Source: Fidelibacterota bacterium UBA6531 | GTDB taxonomy: Bacteria; Fidelibacterota; Marinisomatia; Marinisomatales; TCS55 | DNA length: 64,000 nt | NCBI GenBank assembly: GCA_002436185.1 | Contig: DJKX01000040.1 | Coordinates: 75,705 to 139,704, forward strand | Direction of reading: 5' to 3' | In this document: positions 1-9,031 of the stretch, piece by piece | Numbering within the stretch: position 1 is the stretch's first letter | How the letters are laid out: each line of letters opens with the position of its first letter | The notes under the pieces: generated by a model | Told to the model about the DNA's origin: nothing | Databases searched by the model: none | What the model saw: only the letters and a program-made list of their open reading frames with translations | Made by a program: the position numbers and the translations under genes

Positions 1-240
1 AAAATGATCACCTTTGGTGTTGTTGGAGTTGGGGTTGCCATTGTAACCATTGCAGGAATGATGACAGGATGGCCAATAGATCAACCGGGTATATTTTATT
101 TACCAACCATTCAGGAATGGATATATTTTTACCCGAATGTTGCCGGGGCTCGAGCTATTATGATTGGAATCGGATTGGGAATTTTTGCTACGTCCATTCG
201 CTATATCCTTGGAATTGAAAAATCGTATATCGGAGAATGA
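1..240 (+). CDS. C-terminal part of a membrane protein, unknown function (5' truncated by window)
   Basis: The reading frame is open from the first base. The ATG at 4 is only the first Met in the visible part, and the gene probably starts before the window. The 78 visible residues hold two hydrophobic segments (about residues 3-20 and 47-68) around a short loop, so it is an integral membrane protein. The last codons overlap the next gene in an ATGA junction, which points to co-translation with the two following membrane proteins. I do not recognise the family. Confidence 0.6.
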   Translation, partial: KMITFGVVGVGVAIVTIAGMMTGWPIDQPGIFYLPTIQEWIYFYPNVAGARAIMIGIGLGIFATSIRYILGIEKSYIGE

Positions 241-1088
241 TCATGGAAGGATTCAAAAATTTAATTTTAAAAATCGGAAGAGTTGACAGGCGATGGATAT
301 TTTTGGTTCTTGCCATTGTTGTATTGATCCCGATCTTTACTCCGATTGGTATGCCTATTCGGGCGACAGTTACGACAAAAGTTGTTTATGATACGATTGA
401 AAATCTGCCACCGAATTCGAAAGTACTTGTATCCATAGAATACAGTCCCAGCACCAAACCGGAAAATCACCCCATGACCATCAGCATTTTAAGGCATTTG
501 TTCAGGAATGATCATAAAGTATTTGTTACGTGTTTATGGCCGGACGGACAGTTCATGGCGCAAGATGCTCTCAAACAGGTTGCAGAAGAAGAATTTGGTA
601 AAGTCTATGGTGAGGATTATGTCTTTCTTGGATTTAGACCTGGAAATGAAGCTGTTGTGAAGGGCATTGTGAGCAATATTCGCAAACTCTACACTGTGGA
701 TGTCTATCAAACAAAAGTTGATGAAATTCCATTAATGGAAGGTATAAATAAATTCAGCGATTTCGCATTCTTATTTTCCTCATCTGCTGGATACCCAGGA
801 ACTATTGAATGGGTGCAATATGCAGCAGACCCAACCGGTGTGCCCATGAGCACTGGTGTTACGTCCATCCAAGTAAATGAAGTGATGCCGTATGTTCAAT
901 CCGGGCAAATGAAAGGTGTATTAGCCGGAATGCCCGGAGCAGCAGAATACGAGGCATTAATTGGTCAAAAAGGATCTGCAACCAGCGGAATGGATGCCCA
1001 ATCCATAGCCCATTTGGTTATCGTATTATTTATCATTTTAGGAAACGCGGCCTTTTTTATCGAACGCAAGCGTTCCAGAAAGTATTAA
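237..1088 (+). CDS. Bitopic membrane protein with large extracytoplasmic domain, unknown function
   Basis: A 283-residue protein. It starts at ATG 237, overlapping the TGA of the upstream gene; a second ATG lies at 243. One transmembrane segment sits near the N-terminus (about 20-42) and another near the C-terminus (about 254-274, followed by a basic ERKRSRK tail). The roughly 200 residues between them look like a globular domain outside the membrane. No catalytic motif is recognised. It lies between two other membrane-protein genes with almost no spacing, so the three may form one membrane complex. Unknown function. Confidence 0.7.
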   Translation: MIMEGFKNLILKIGRVDRRWIFLVLAIVVLIPIFTPIGMPIRATVTTKVVYDTIENLPPNSKVLVSIEYSPSTKPENHPMTISILRHLFRNDHKVFVTCLWPDGQFMAQDALKQVAEEEFGKVYGEDYVFLGFRPGNEAVVKGIVSNIRKLYTVDVYQTKVDEIPLMEGINKFSDFAFLFSSSAGYPGTIEWVQYAADPTGVPMSTGVTSIQVNEVMPYVQSGQMKGVLAGMPGAAEYEALIGQKGSATSGMDAQSIAHLVIVLFIILGNAAFFIERKRSRKY

Positions 1089-1100
1089 GGAGACAGAATT

Positions 1101-1949
1101 ATGAGCAGTACAGCCATACTTGGTGCATGGATTGCCGTTTTTCTTACACTGGGAATTTTTTCCTATTTGTATAAAGACAATCCATTCTATAAAACAGCAG
1201 AACATTTATTTGTGGGAGTATCAGCAGGATATTGGACATCCATTTTCTTCTGGACACAAATTCAGCCCAATTTATTTGGTCGACTTTGGCCGTCTTCAGA
1301 GTTCAGTGCTGATACAATCTGGTATAAGATTTATAACGGATTAAGCTTTTTCTCTTCATCAGTTTTTCCGGAAGGAGGAATTGATAAAGGACATGATATG
1401 CATCTGATCTACCTACTTCCATTTGCATTAGGTGTTATGATGTTGTTAAGTCTTATACCGAAAATTAACTGGTTTGCCCGATGGGGTATTGCATATACCG
1501 TGGGAATGGCAGCCGGTTTACGTGCTTATGGCTATTTGAATTCTAATGTAATTGGTCAAATTAAAGGAACAGCTGCAAGTTTTACGGATCCTAACTTGCC
1601 GTTTTTCAGCTTAACATCACCTTCTATATTTAACAGTATTGTGATTTTAGTTGGAACCATTACAGGACTACTTTATTTCTATTTTTCCAAAGAACATAAG
1701 GGAGTATTGGGCAAAGTATCCAAAGTGGGTATTTATTTCCTTATGATTAGTTTTGGCGCATCATTTGGCTTTGCCGTCATGGGACGAATTTCATTACTTA
1801 TCGGCCGCTTTGTAGATCTGATTAAATATTCCGGAAGTGAATATTTAAATGCAACAGTCTGGGTTTTGGTTATTATGATCATTATTTTAGGCTATGACGC
1901 ATTTAAAGGAAGTGGTAAGGGTACACCCGTGAGTGAAGATGCAGTATGA
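1101..1949 (+). CDS. Polytopic membrane protein, unknown function
   Basis: A 282-residue, strongly hydrophobic protein with about seven predicted membrane helices. Clear ones lie near residues 5-24, 100-120, 128-148, 172-195, 205-230 and 250-270. An AAGGAG Shine-Dalgarno sequence precedes ATG 1101. It follows the bitopic membrane protein by 12 bases and its 3' end overlaps the ATPase gene, so the four genes look like one transcript. It lacks the EAA loop of ABC permeases that I would expect if it were the partner of the ATPase. Family not recognised. Confidence 0.7.
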   Translation: MSSTAILGAWIAVFLTLGIFSYLYKDNPFYKTAEHLFVGVSAGYWTSIFFWTQIQPNLFGRLWPSSEFSADTIWYKIYNGLSFFSSSVFPEGGIDKGHDMHLIYLLPFALGVMMLLSLIPKINWFARWGIAYTVGMAAGLRAYGYLNSNVIGQIKGTAASFTDPNLPFFSLTSPSIFNSIVILVGTITGLLYFYFSKEHKGVLGKVSKVGIYFLMISFGASFGFAVMGRISLLIGRFVDLIKYSGSEYLNATVWVLVIMIIILGYDAFKGSGKGTPVSEDAV

Positions 1950-2838
1950 TCGTTTGTTAGACGTAAACGATTTAACCATTAAATATAATATTGAAGGAAA
2001 CCCTGTCTCTGTTGTGGATGGGGTTTCTTTTTTTATAAATACGGGAGAAATTGTTGCATTGGTTGGCGAATCCGGTTGCGGAAAAACGCAAGTCGCCCTA
2101 TCACTTGCAGGGCTATTAAATAAAACAGCCCATGTTAAACATCAAGTTAGTAATGATATTAAAACAGCTATGATATTTCAGGATCCGCTAAATGCACTCA
2201 ATCCGGTGATGAAAGTAGGGAAACAGATATTAGAAGGAATAAGAAATAAAGATGAAGTAAGAAGTAAAAAGAAAGAAGTTATTTCCCTTTTGGAACAAGT
2301 TGGAATTGATGAGCCGGAAAAGCGGTATAACCAGTATCCTCATGAATTTTCGGGAGGGATGCGGCAACGGGCGTTGATAGCCATGGCTCTGGCACAAAAA
2401 CCGGATTTGCTAATCGCTGACGAACCAACTACTGCACTGGATGTGACCATTCAAGCCCAAATTATTGTTTTATTAAGGGAGTTGAATGAAAAACATGGTT
2501 TGAGTATTTTATTCATTTCTCATGACCTGTCATTAGTCAAATCATTTGCTCATAGAACAATGGTGATGTATGCTGGTAAACTAGTAGAATCGGCTTCGAC
2601 GAAAACATTATTTAATACTCCAAAACATCCTTATACAAAATCTTTATTGCAAGTTGCCAGCCTTGCGAAAGAAAATGACTCATTTATTACAATTAATGGA
2701 TCTGTTCCGGATCCGCGCTATTATCCCTCAGGATGCCCATTTCATCCCCGTTGTGATGTTGCGGAAGAAGTGTGCAGCAATACATTTCCCAAATTGATTT
2801 CTGATCAAGGTCATAATTGGAATTGTATACTTGAATAG
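1933..2838 (+). CDS. Oligopeptide/dipeptide-type ABC transporter ATP-binding protein (OppD/DppD-like)
   Basis: An ATPase subunit of the peptide/nickel ABC importer family, acting on the cytoplasmic face of the membrane. Visible motifs are Walker A GESGCGKT (45-52), signature FSGGMRQR (139-146), Walker B DLLIADEP (158-165), and the C-terminal oligo-HPY region with HPYTKSLL and a Cys-containing GCPFHPRC segment, diagnostic of OppD/DppD/OppF. The start is GTG 1933 or, equally possible, ATG 1939. No permease or binding-protein gene accompanies it; the upstream genes are three unknown membrane proteins. Either the partners are encoded elsewhere, or the ATPase serves the upstream proteins (inference). 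Confidence 0.9.
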   Translation: MKMQYDRLLDVNDLTIKYNIEGNPVSVVDGVSFFINTGEIVALVGESGCGKTQVALSLAGLLNKTAHVKHQVSNDIKTAMIFQDPLNALNPVMKVGKQILEGIRNKDEVRSKKKEVISLLEQVGIDEPEKRYNQYPHEFSGGMRQRALIAMALAQKPDLLIADEPTTALDVTIQAQIIVLLRELNEKHGLSILFISHDLSLVKSFAHRTMVMYAGKLVESASTKTLFNTPKHPYTKSLLQVASLAKENDSFITINGSVPDPRYYPSGCPFHPRCDVAEEVCSNTFPKLISDQGHNWNCILE

Positions 2839-2947
2839 TTATCACTACGGTAGTAAATCATGAAACAGTTATTGTAATTTCGCCAGCCTTTTAATTAGAA
2901 AAAATGGCTAAATAACTAACTTTATAAAATTAAGTTTAGGTAAAACA

Positions 2948-4465
2948 ATGGATTTCTTAAAAGAACTTGGAATAAAGCAAAATAATTATGGTACATGCGT
3001 TGGCGGTGAAGAGTGGATCAAAACAGGAAAAGGTAAAAAATTAAATTCGATTAATCCATCAACCGGAGAGATCATTGCATCTGTTTACCAGGCATCTGAT
3101 ACTGATTATGAAAAAGTAATGGAAGCATCGGAAGATGCATTTAATCAATGGAAAAAAGTTCCAGCACCTGTTCGTGGGCAGTTGATTCGAGAAATAGGTG
3201 ATGCGTTACGCGAAAAGAAAGATGCCCTAGGTAGTTTGGTCTCCCTAGAAATGGGTAAAATAAAGCAAGAAGGAGATGGTGAGGTACAGGAAATGATCGA
3301 CATTGCAGATTTTGCCGTTGGTCAATCCCGTATGCTTTATGGTAAAACGATGCATTCAGAACGCTACGACCATCGTATGTATGAACAATGGCATCCTTTA
3401 GGTATTTTGGGTGTTATTACAGCATTCAATTTTCCTGTCGCTGTATGGGCATGGAATGCTTGTCTTGCGGCCATCTGTGGTGATATTACCGTATGGAAAC
3501 CATCATCCTCTGCACCACTATGTGCTGTAGCAGTGCAAAATATTGCAAATGATGTTCTGAATAATCACGGTTATAAAGGTATCTTTAGCACAGTAATTGG
3601 CAGTGGATCTGTTGTAGGAGAAAGGATGCTGAACGATAATCGAATTACTCTCGTTTCCTTCACTGGTTCCACGAAAATGGGCCGCCATGTATCTGAAGTT
3701 GTTTCAGAACGATTTGGAAAAACCATTTTAGAGCTGGGTGGAAATAATGCTATCGTGGTTGATGAAACTGCAGACATGAATATGGTCATTCCTGCCATTG
3801 CTTTTGGAGCAGTGGGAACAGCAGGGCAACGATGTACCAGTACACGAAGAATCATAATCCAGGAAACCCGCTATGAAGAATTGGTGAACCAATTAGTGAG
3901 CGCATACGAACAAGTAAATATTGGTGATCCATTGAAAGATGGTACGCTTATGGGACCTTTGGTAAACGAAAAGGCAGTAGAAGATTATAAAAATGCTCTG
4001 GAAAGAGTGAAAGAATCAGGTGGAGAAATACTTTATGGAGGAAAAACTCTCGAAGGAAACTTTGTCCAACCCACTATTGTGAAAGCGGAGAATCATTGGG
4101 ACATCGTGCAAGAAGAAACATTCGCACCGATCCTTTACATCATTACGTACAGTACATTGGAGGAAGCTATAGACATGCACAACAATGTACCGCAAGGTCT
4201 TTCTTCTGCAATGTTTACGTTGAACGTGCAAAATGCGGAATCGTTTCTTTCATCCGTTGGTAGTGATTGCGGTATTGCCAATATTAATATTGGTACTTCA
4301 GGAGCTGAAATCGGCGGTGCCTTTGGTGGAGAAAAGGAAACGGGCGGTGGCAGAGAATCGGGCTCGGATGCATGGAAACAATACATGCGCAGGCAAACCA
4401 ATACGATTAATTGGAGCAAAGAACTGCCCCTTGCTCAAGGAATTAAATTTGATTTAACTGAATAG
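2948..4465 (+). CDS. Aldehyde dehydrogenase, ALDH7 / alpha-aminoadipate semialdehyde dehydrogenase type
   Basis: An NAD-dependent aldehyde dehydrogenase of 505 residues, the full family length. The catalytic Cys296 is in GQRCTST and the general base Glu262 in LELGGNN; the oxyanion/NAD region TAFNFPVAVW is near 158-167. The N-terminal QNNYGTCVGGEEW style and the ending resemble the antiquitin (ALDH7A1) group, which oxidises alpha-aminoadipate semialdehyde. The next gene, 8 bases downstream, is a lysine 6-aminotransferase that makes exactly this semialdehyde, so together they would convert lysine to 2-aminoadipate. The substrate assignment rests on that pairing and family resemblance. Confidence 0.88.
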   Translation: MDFLKELGIKQNNYGTCVGGEEWIKTGKGKKLNSINPSTGEIIASVYQASDTDYEKVMEASEDAFNQWKKVPAPVRGQLIREIGDALREKKDALGSLVSLEMGKIKQEGDGEVQEMIDIADFAVGQSRMLYGKTMHSERYDHRMYEQWHPLGILGVITAFNFPVAVWAWNACLAAICGDITVWKPSSSAPLCAVAVQNIANDVLNNHGYKGIFSTVIGSGSVVGERMLNDNRITLVSFTGSTKMGRHVSEVVSERFGKTILELGGNNAIVVDETADMNMVIPAIAFGAVGTAGQRCTSTRRIIIQETRYEELVNQLVSAYEQVNIGDPLKDGTLMGPLVNEKAVEDYKNALERVKESGGEILYGGKTLEGNFVQPTIVKAENHWDIVQEETFAPILYIITYSTLEEAIDMHNNVPQGLSSAMFTLNVQNAESFLSSVGSDCGIANINIGTSGAEIGGAFGGEKETGGGRESGSDAWKQYMRRQTNTINWSKELPLAQGIKFDLTE

Positions 4466-4473
4466 GAAAAATT

Positions 4474-5781
4474 ATGACAATTGTAGCAACTGACGTACGA
4501 AACACCATCGGTAAGCACATGCTGGCGGATGGGATGGATCAGGTTATTGATTTAGAAAAAAGCCACGGCTCTTGGTTGGTAGATGCCCGTGACGGACGGG
4601 AATACTTGGATTTATTTTCCATGTTTGCTTCCATGCCCATTGGCTACAACCATCCTTATGTCTTGGAAAATAAAGATCGCTTAACTCAAGCAGCCATAAA
4701 CAAGGTAACCAATTCAGATGTCTATTCAACAGAAATGGCAGATTTTGTTGATTCAATGGCGCGAATTGCTCAACCGGATTATTTGCCCTATGCTTTTTAC
4801 GTAGAAGGCGGAACGCTTGCTGTGGAAAATGCTTTGAAAGTTGCATTTGATTGGAAAGTCCGTAAAAACTTGGCTGCCGGAAAAGGAGAAAAAGGAAGTA
4901 AAGTGATTCATTTTAAGGATTGTTTTCACGGTCGTTCAGGATACACAATGTCCCTTACAGATTCTCCCGATCCACGAAAAACACTCTATTTCCCTAAATT
5001 TGATTGGCCAAGGGTATCTAATCCAAAAATGACATTCCCACTTGATGAAGCGGCTGTTGTAAAAACAGAAGCCCAATCCATTGCAGAAATCCAATCAGCG
5101 ATTTCAGCAAATCCTGACGATACTGCTGCTTTGATTATTGAGCCTATTCAAGGTGAAGGTGGGGATAATTATTTCCGGGAGGAGTTTTTTCGAGAACTAC
5201 GAAAAATATGTGATGAAAATGAAATCATGTTGATTTATGATGAAGTTCAAACAGGAATTGGTCTTACCGGTAAAATGTGGGCACATCAGCATTATGGAGT
5301 TGATTGCCGTCCGGATATTATCAGTTTTGGTAAAAAAACCCAGATTTGCGGTATATTCGTATCTAATCGAGTGGATGAGGTAGCACATAATGTATTTCAT
5401 GAATCCAGTCGGTTGAATTCCACTTGGGGAGGGAATATAGCCGATATGGTACGTTTTACTCTTTATTTGGAAGTTATTGAAAAGGAAGGTCTTGTTGAAA
5501 AAGCAGCAGAAAATGGGGAATATGTATTGGATAAACTGGTTTCACTACAAAAAAATAATGGGGATGTTATTTCAAATGTTCGCGGTAAAGGACTATTCTG
5601 CGCATTTGATTTACCCAATGGCGATGTTCGAGATAAAATGGTTTCTCTCATAGCTGACGAAGGATCACTTATGCTGGGCTGTGGCACAAAATCCATCCGC
5701 TTTCGCCCTCATTTAAATATTACTCTTGATGAAATAGATACAGGATTTGAAATGATAGAAAGAGCAATTCAAAAACTGTGA
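4474..5781 (+). CDS. lat: L-lysine 6-transaminase
   Basis: A PLP-dependent class III aminotransferase of 435 residues that moves the epsilon-amino group of lysine to 2-oxoglutarate, giving alpha-aminoadipate semialdehyde. The PLP-binding lysine is in SFGKKTQ (about 287/288), preceded by the cofactor aspartate in YDEVQTG (about 256). Substrate-loop segments such as YVEGGTLAVENA and FHGRSGYTMSLT match the lysine 6-aminotransferase subgroup rather than ornithine or acetylornithine enzymes. It sits directly after the matching semialdehyde dehydrogenase, which supports a lysine degradation unit. The stop codon overlaps the GTG start of rsmI. Confidence 0.9.
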   Translation: MTIVATDVRNTIGKHMLADGMDQVIDLEKSHGSWLVDARDGREYLDLFSMFASMPIGYNHPYVLENKDRLTQAAINKVTNSDVYSTEMADFVDSMARIAQPDYLPYAFYVEGGTLAVENALKVAFDWKVRKNLAAGKGEKGSKVIHFKDCFHGRSGYTMSLTDSPDPRKTLYFPKFDWPRVSNPKMTFPLDEAAVVKTEAQSIAEIQSAISANPDDTAALIIEPIQGEGGDNYFREEFFRELRKICDENEIMLIYDEVQTGIGLTGKMWAHQHYGVDCRPDIISFGKKTQICGIFVSNRVDEVAHNVFHESSRLNSTWGGNIADMVRFTLYLEVIEKEGLVEKAAENGEYVLDKLVSLQKNNGDVISNVRGKGLFCAFDLPNGDVRDKMVSLIADEGSLMLGCGTKSIRFRPHLNITLDEIDTGFEMIERAIQKL

Positions 5782-6482
5782 AACCTAACCAAAATGCAGG
5801 AATTTTGTACATAGTCTCTACTCCTATAGGTAATTTGAAAGATATCACTTATAGAGCCGTAGAAACGCTTCAAAATGTGTCTCTCATTGCTGCTGAAGAT
5901 ACACGCCATTCAGGAATACTCCTCAAACATTACAAAATAAAGACTCCACAAGTAAGTTATTTTGAACACAATCGCTTTACCAGGATTCCCAAAATTGTAG
6001 AAACATTGCAATCCGGTTCTGACGTTGCCGTTATCACCGATGCAGGAACTCCGGGCGTTAGTGATCCGGCATATAAATTAGTTCGCGCTGCCATTGAAGA
6101 AGATATAAAAATTGAATCCATTCCCGGTAGTTCTGCAATACTAACAGCCCTTGTATCTTCCGGACTGCCTACAGACCGATTTCTTTTTGAAGGATTCATT
6201 CCATCCAAAAAGGGAAGGAAAAAACGATTGGAGGCTATAAAGAATGAAAACGCAACAATCGTATTTTTTGAAAGTCCACATCGCCTCGGTCGAACATTAA
6301 AAGATATTTATGCTGTTTTTGGTAACCGGCCAGCCGTTCTAGCTCGTGAATTAACCAAAATGTATGAGGAAATAATTCGTGGAACTGTTTCGGAGTTAAT
6401 AACGTATTTTTCACAGAAACCTCCAAAGGGAGAATGTGTATTAATGATCGGGAAAGATGACTCAAATGTCTACTTCAACTAA
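5778..6482 (+). CDS. rsmI: 16S rRNA (cytidine1402-2'-O)-methyltransferase RsmI
   Basis: A 234-residue SAM-dependent tetrapyrrole-methylase-fold enzyme that 2'-O-methylates C1402 in the decoding centre of 16S rRNA. Family motifs are the N-terminal LYIVSTPIGNL (residues 10-20), AAEDTRHSGILL, VITDAGTPGVSDPAY, and FFESPHR. The start is GTG 5778, overlapping the TGA of lat. That start is supported because it is only a few codons before the conserved motif and leaves no room for another. It overlaps tmk by 26 bases at its 3' end. Confidence 0.96.
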   Translation: MKPNQNAGILYIVSTPIGNLKDITYRAVETLQNVSLIAAEDTRHSGILLKHYKIKTPQVSYFEHNRFTRIPKIVETLQSGSDVAVITDAGTPGVSDPAYKLVRAAIEEDIKIESIPGSSAILTALVSSGLPTDRFLFEGFIPSKKGRKKRLEAIKNENATIVFFESPHRLGRTLKDIYAVFGNRPAVLARELTKMYEEIIRGTVSELITYFSQKPPKGECVLMIGKDDSNVYFN

Positions 6483-7098
6483 ATCACGCTTTATCACATT
6501 TGAAGGTATCGACGGCTGTGGTAAGTCCACACAGGCGAAACTGCTATTGGAAACGCTGAATGATGAAGGATGCAAAACCATTCTTGTTCGCGAACCGGGA
6601 GGAACGCGTGTTTCTGAAGCAGTAAGGGAAATTTTATTAACTAAAGGAATGGATGAACTAGAGCATCGCACCGAAGCATTGCTTATGACAGCCAGTCGCG
6701 CCCAACTCACTGATGAAATAATTTTACCTAATCTTGATAAAGGGAATTGGGTCATCGCTGACCGTTTTTCGGATTCAACATTGGCATACCAAGGCGGTGG
6801 TCGTTCATTGGATATTGAATGGCTACTTAAATTGAATGATTTCGCAACAGCTGGATTATCACCGGATATGACTGTTTTTGTGGATATTGTACCTGAAGAA
6901 GGCCAGCGAAGGAGAGAAGCTAATAACCCCGATCGCATCGAAAAAGCAGGCATGGATTTTCAACAAAACGTTCGTAAAATGTATCATGAAATTGCAAAGC
7001 GGTTTCCCGATAGAATATTTGTAGTCGATGGACATGAAACAATTGAAAATATTCAGCATAATATTTGGCAAGAAATAACAAGGAGATATTTTTTGTGA
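6457..7098 (+). CDS. tmk: Thymidylate kinase
   Basis: Phosphorylates dTMP to dTDP with ATP in the cytosol, an essential step of dTTP synthesis. A 213-residue protein with P-loop FEGIDGCGKST (15-25), the dTMP-binding REPGGT segment (about 46-51) and the DRFSDSTLAYQG motif. The start is ATG 6457 inside the end of rsmI; ATG 6469 is an alternative that trims four residues. Its stop overlaps the start of the S41 protease, so rsmI, tmk and the protease probably form one transcript. Confidence 0.96.
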   Translation: MTQMSTSTKSRFITFEGIDGCGKSTQAKLLLETLNDEGCKTILVREPGGTRVSEAVREILLTKGMDELEHRTEALLMTASRAQLTDEIILPNLDKGNWVIADRFSDSTLAYQGGGRSLDIEWLLKLNDFATAGLSPDMTVFVDIVPEEGQRRREANNPDRIEKAGMDFQQNVRKMYHEIAKRFPDRIFVVDGHETIENIQHNIWQEITRRYFL

Positions 7099-8756
7099 TG
7101 CATTTTTTTAATAATAAAAGGAAAAAAATATTAATCAGCGTTCTACTCGCTGGTTTTATTTTTATCATTATTGGTGCGTCAAACTCCGATACATATCGCA
7201 GTATCGCTCGCTCCCAGCGAATCATTAATGAAGTATATAAACATCTGATTGTTAATTATGCCGACGAACTGGATACGGATGAGTTCACTAAAATAAGTAT
7301 CAATAATATGCTTTCGGACTTGGATCCCTATACTGTGTATTTAGAGTCGGAAGAACGGGACAATTTGGATATGCTTACACATGGAAAATATGGAGGCGTT
7401 GGTATTCAACTTGGAAAAAGGGATGACCACTTAACTGTTATTTCCCCAATGGAAGATTCTCCTGCAAAAAATGCTGGTATTTTAAGTGGGGATATTATTA
7501 GCAAGATAGACGATGAAGATGTCAAAGATTTATCATTAAATGAAGCAGCAAAGCTCATTCGCGGTCAAAAAGGAACAACGGTTGTATTAACCATTATCCG
7601 TTTAGGTGAAGATGAATCAATTGAATTTCATTTAACACGGAGTGATATACAGGTTCAGGATATTCCTTTTGCAGAAATGATAGACGATGAAACCGGTTAC
7701 ATTGTGTTAACACGCTTTTCCAAAAATGCTCCTAAAGAAATGGAAAAAGCTCTACGTAGCTTATTAGGTCAGGACATGGATAATCTTATTCTGGATTTAC
7801 GCAATAATCCAGGTGGTTTGCTTGCAGCGGCTATTGATATTTTGGAATTATTTGTTCCAAAAGGTGAGAAATTGCTTTGGACAAAAGGGCGTAATAAAGA
7901 ATCAAATCGTCAATTTATTTCCCTTAAAAATCCCTTATTGGATGAGAAAATTAAAATTGCTGTTTTAATCAACGAAGGCAGTGCATCTGCCAGTGAAATT
8001 GTTTCCGGTGTTATCCAAGATCTGGACAGGGGAATCGTTATTGGACATAAATCATTTGGTAAAGGTTTGGTACAGTCAGTATACGGCATCGATCAAAAAC
8101 GATCATTGAAAGTAACGACGGCGAAATATTATATACCCAGCGGCAGGCTTATTCAAAAACCTGATTATTTAAATAATCAGATTGTAAAAAATGTTGCCAT
8201 CGAAGATTCTAGTTTTAAAACAAAAGGTGGACGTTCAGTGAAAGGCGGTGGCGGTATTGTTCCTGATTTTATCGTGGAAAATATTCCAGTTGGACCGCTT
8301 ACTCGTGAATGCTGGCGGAAGAGCTATTTCTTTTCTTTTGCTCGTGAAAATAAAAATGGATTTGAATCGTTTGAAGATGTACTGAATAATGATGGAATTA
8401 TGGATGCATTTTCCAACTATCTATCGAATCAAGAATTGGACGTTAAAATAGATGGTCAATCCCAATTTGAAGAAAGCAAAGAAAAGCTGCAATCTTACGA
8501 TGAGAAAAATGCAAAATTGAATTATGCATTAAAAGTGATTGAGGAATTTATTGAAGACACTGAAGAATCCTTATTTCAAGATGAGCTAAAAAATTTAAAG
8601 AAGGGTGTTTATGCTAATTTTGCCCAACTCTTTGATGGAAATAAAGGACGGATCCGCTACAATGTTGATCAAGACGAAGTTATCATAAAAGCGCGTCAGT
8701 TACTTCACGATCCTATGGCATATACAGAAACATTCATCGCAGTTACAAATAATTAA
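7098..8756 (+). CDS. Carboxy-terminal processing protease (S41 family, CtpA/Prc-like)
   Basis: A periplasmic serine protease anchored or exported by an N-terminal hydrophobic segment right after a basic start. The order is signal/anchor, a short helical region, a PDZ domain (GVGIQLG ... DIISKIDDEDV), then the S41 catalytic core with Ser in GSASASEIVSG and Lys in SFGKGLVQS. The C-terminal extension of about 150 residues is rich in Glu/Lys. I place the start at ATG 7098 (or GTG 7095) because AAGGAG lies 9-12 bases upstream; the TTG at 7065 would put charged residues before the signal. The family trims or degrades envelope proteins. Confidence 0.93.
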   Translation: MHFFNNKRKKILISVLLAGFIFIIIGASNSDTYRSIARSQRIINEVYKHLIVNYADELDTDEFTKISINNMLSDLDPYTVYLESEERDNLDMLTHGKYGGVGIQLGKRDDHLTVISPMEDSPAKNAGILSGDIISKIDDEDVKDLSLNEAAKLIRGQKGTTVVLTIIRLGEDESIEFHLTRSDIQVQDIPFAEMIDDETGYIVLTRFSKNAPKEMEKALRSLLGQDMDNLILDLRNNPGGLLAAAIDILELFVPKGEKLLWTKGRNKESNRQFISLKNPLLDEKIKIAVLINEGSASASEIVSGVIQDLDRGIVIGHKSFGKGLVQSVYGIDQKRSLKVTTAKYYIPSGRLIQKPDYLNNQIVKNVAIEDSSFKTKGGRSVKGGGGIVPDFIVENIPVGPLTRECWRKSYFFSFARENKNGFESFEDVLNNDGIMDAFSNYLSNQELDVKIDGQSQFEESKEKLQSYDEKNAKLNYALKVIEEFIEDTEESLFQDELKNLKKGVYANFAQLFDGNKGRIRYNVDQDEVIIKARQLLHDPMAYTETFIAVTNN

Positions 8757-8829
8757 TACTTTACTTAAAACCATACTATTATTCCGTAAGAATAGCATTA
8801 AATTCCACGGCTTTTTTCCACCTGAAATG

Positions 8830-8903
8830 GGGCGATTAGCTCAGTTGGTTAGAGTGCTTGCTTGACATGCAAGAGGTCGGCAGTTCAAGTCTGCCATCGC
8901 CCA
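8830..8903 (+). tRNA. tRNA-Val (GAC)
   Basis: A complete cloverleaf with acceptor GGGCGAT paired to ATCGCCC. The anticodon stem is CTTGC/GCAAG with loop TTGACAT (anticodon GAC) and the T-loop is TTCAAGT. The 3' CCA is not encoded. It lies between the S41 protease and thrS. The 128 bases that follow it up to thrS show no clear regulatory structure. Confidence 0.96.
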
Positions 8904-9031
8904 CAGGAATAAAAAATAATTTAATAATGAAACAAAAAACATATTCGATACTTTTCCCTGCAGATGAAAATTTGCACATGGCGCTGTATATCCATTTTAC
9001 AATCTGATTTGTACTTTTCTTACATATTTAC

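Noticed and set aside
8757..8829. CTATTATTCC/GTAAGAATAG as a terminator after the S41 protease
   Set aside because: Only five continuous base pairs and two mismatches; the T-run is displaced by 20 bases.
8927..9007. 26-codon frame before thrS as a threonine leader peptide
   Set aside because: Only two Thr codons, no clustered Thr, no terminator or competing stems seen.
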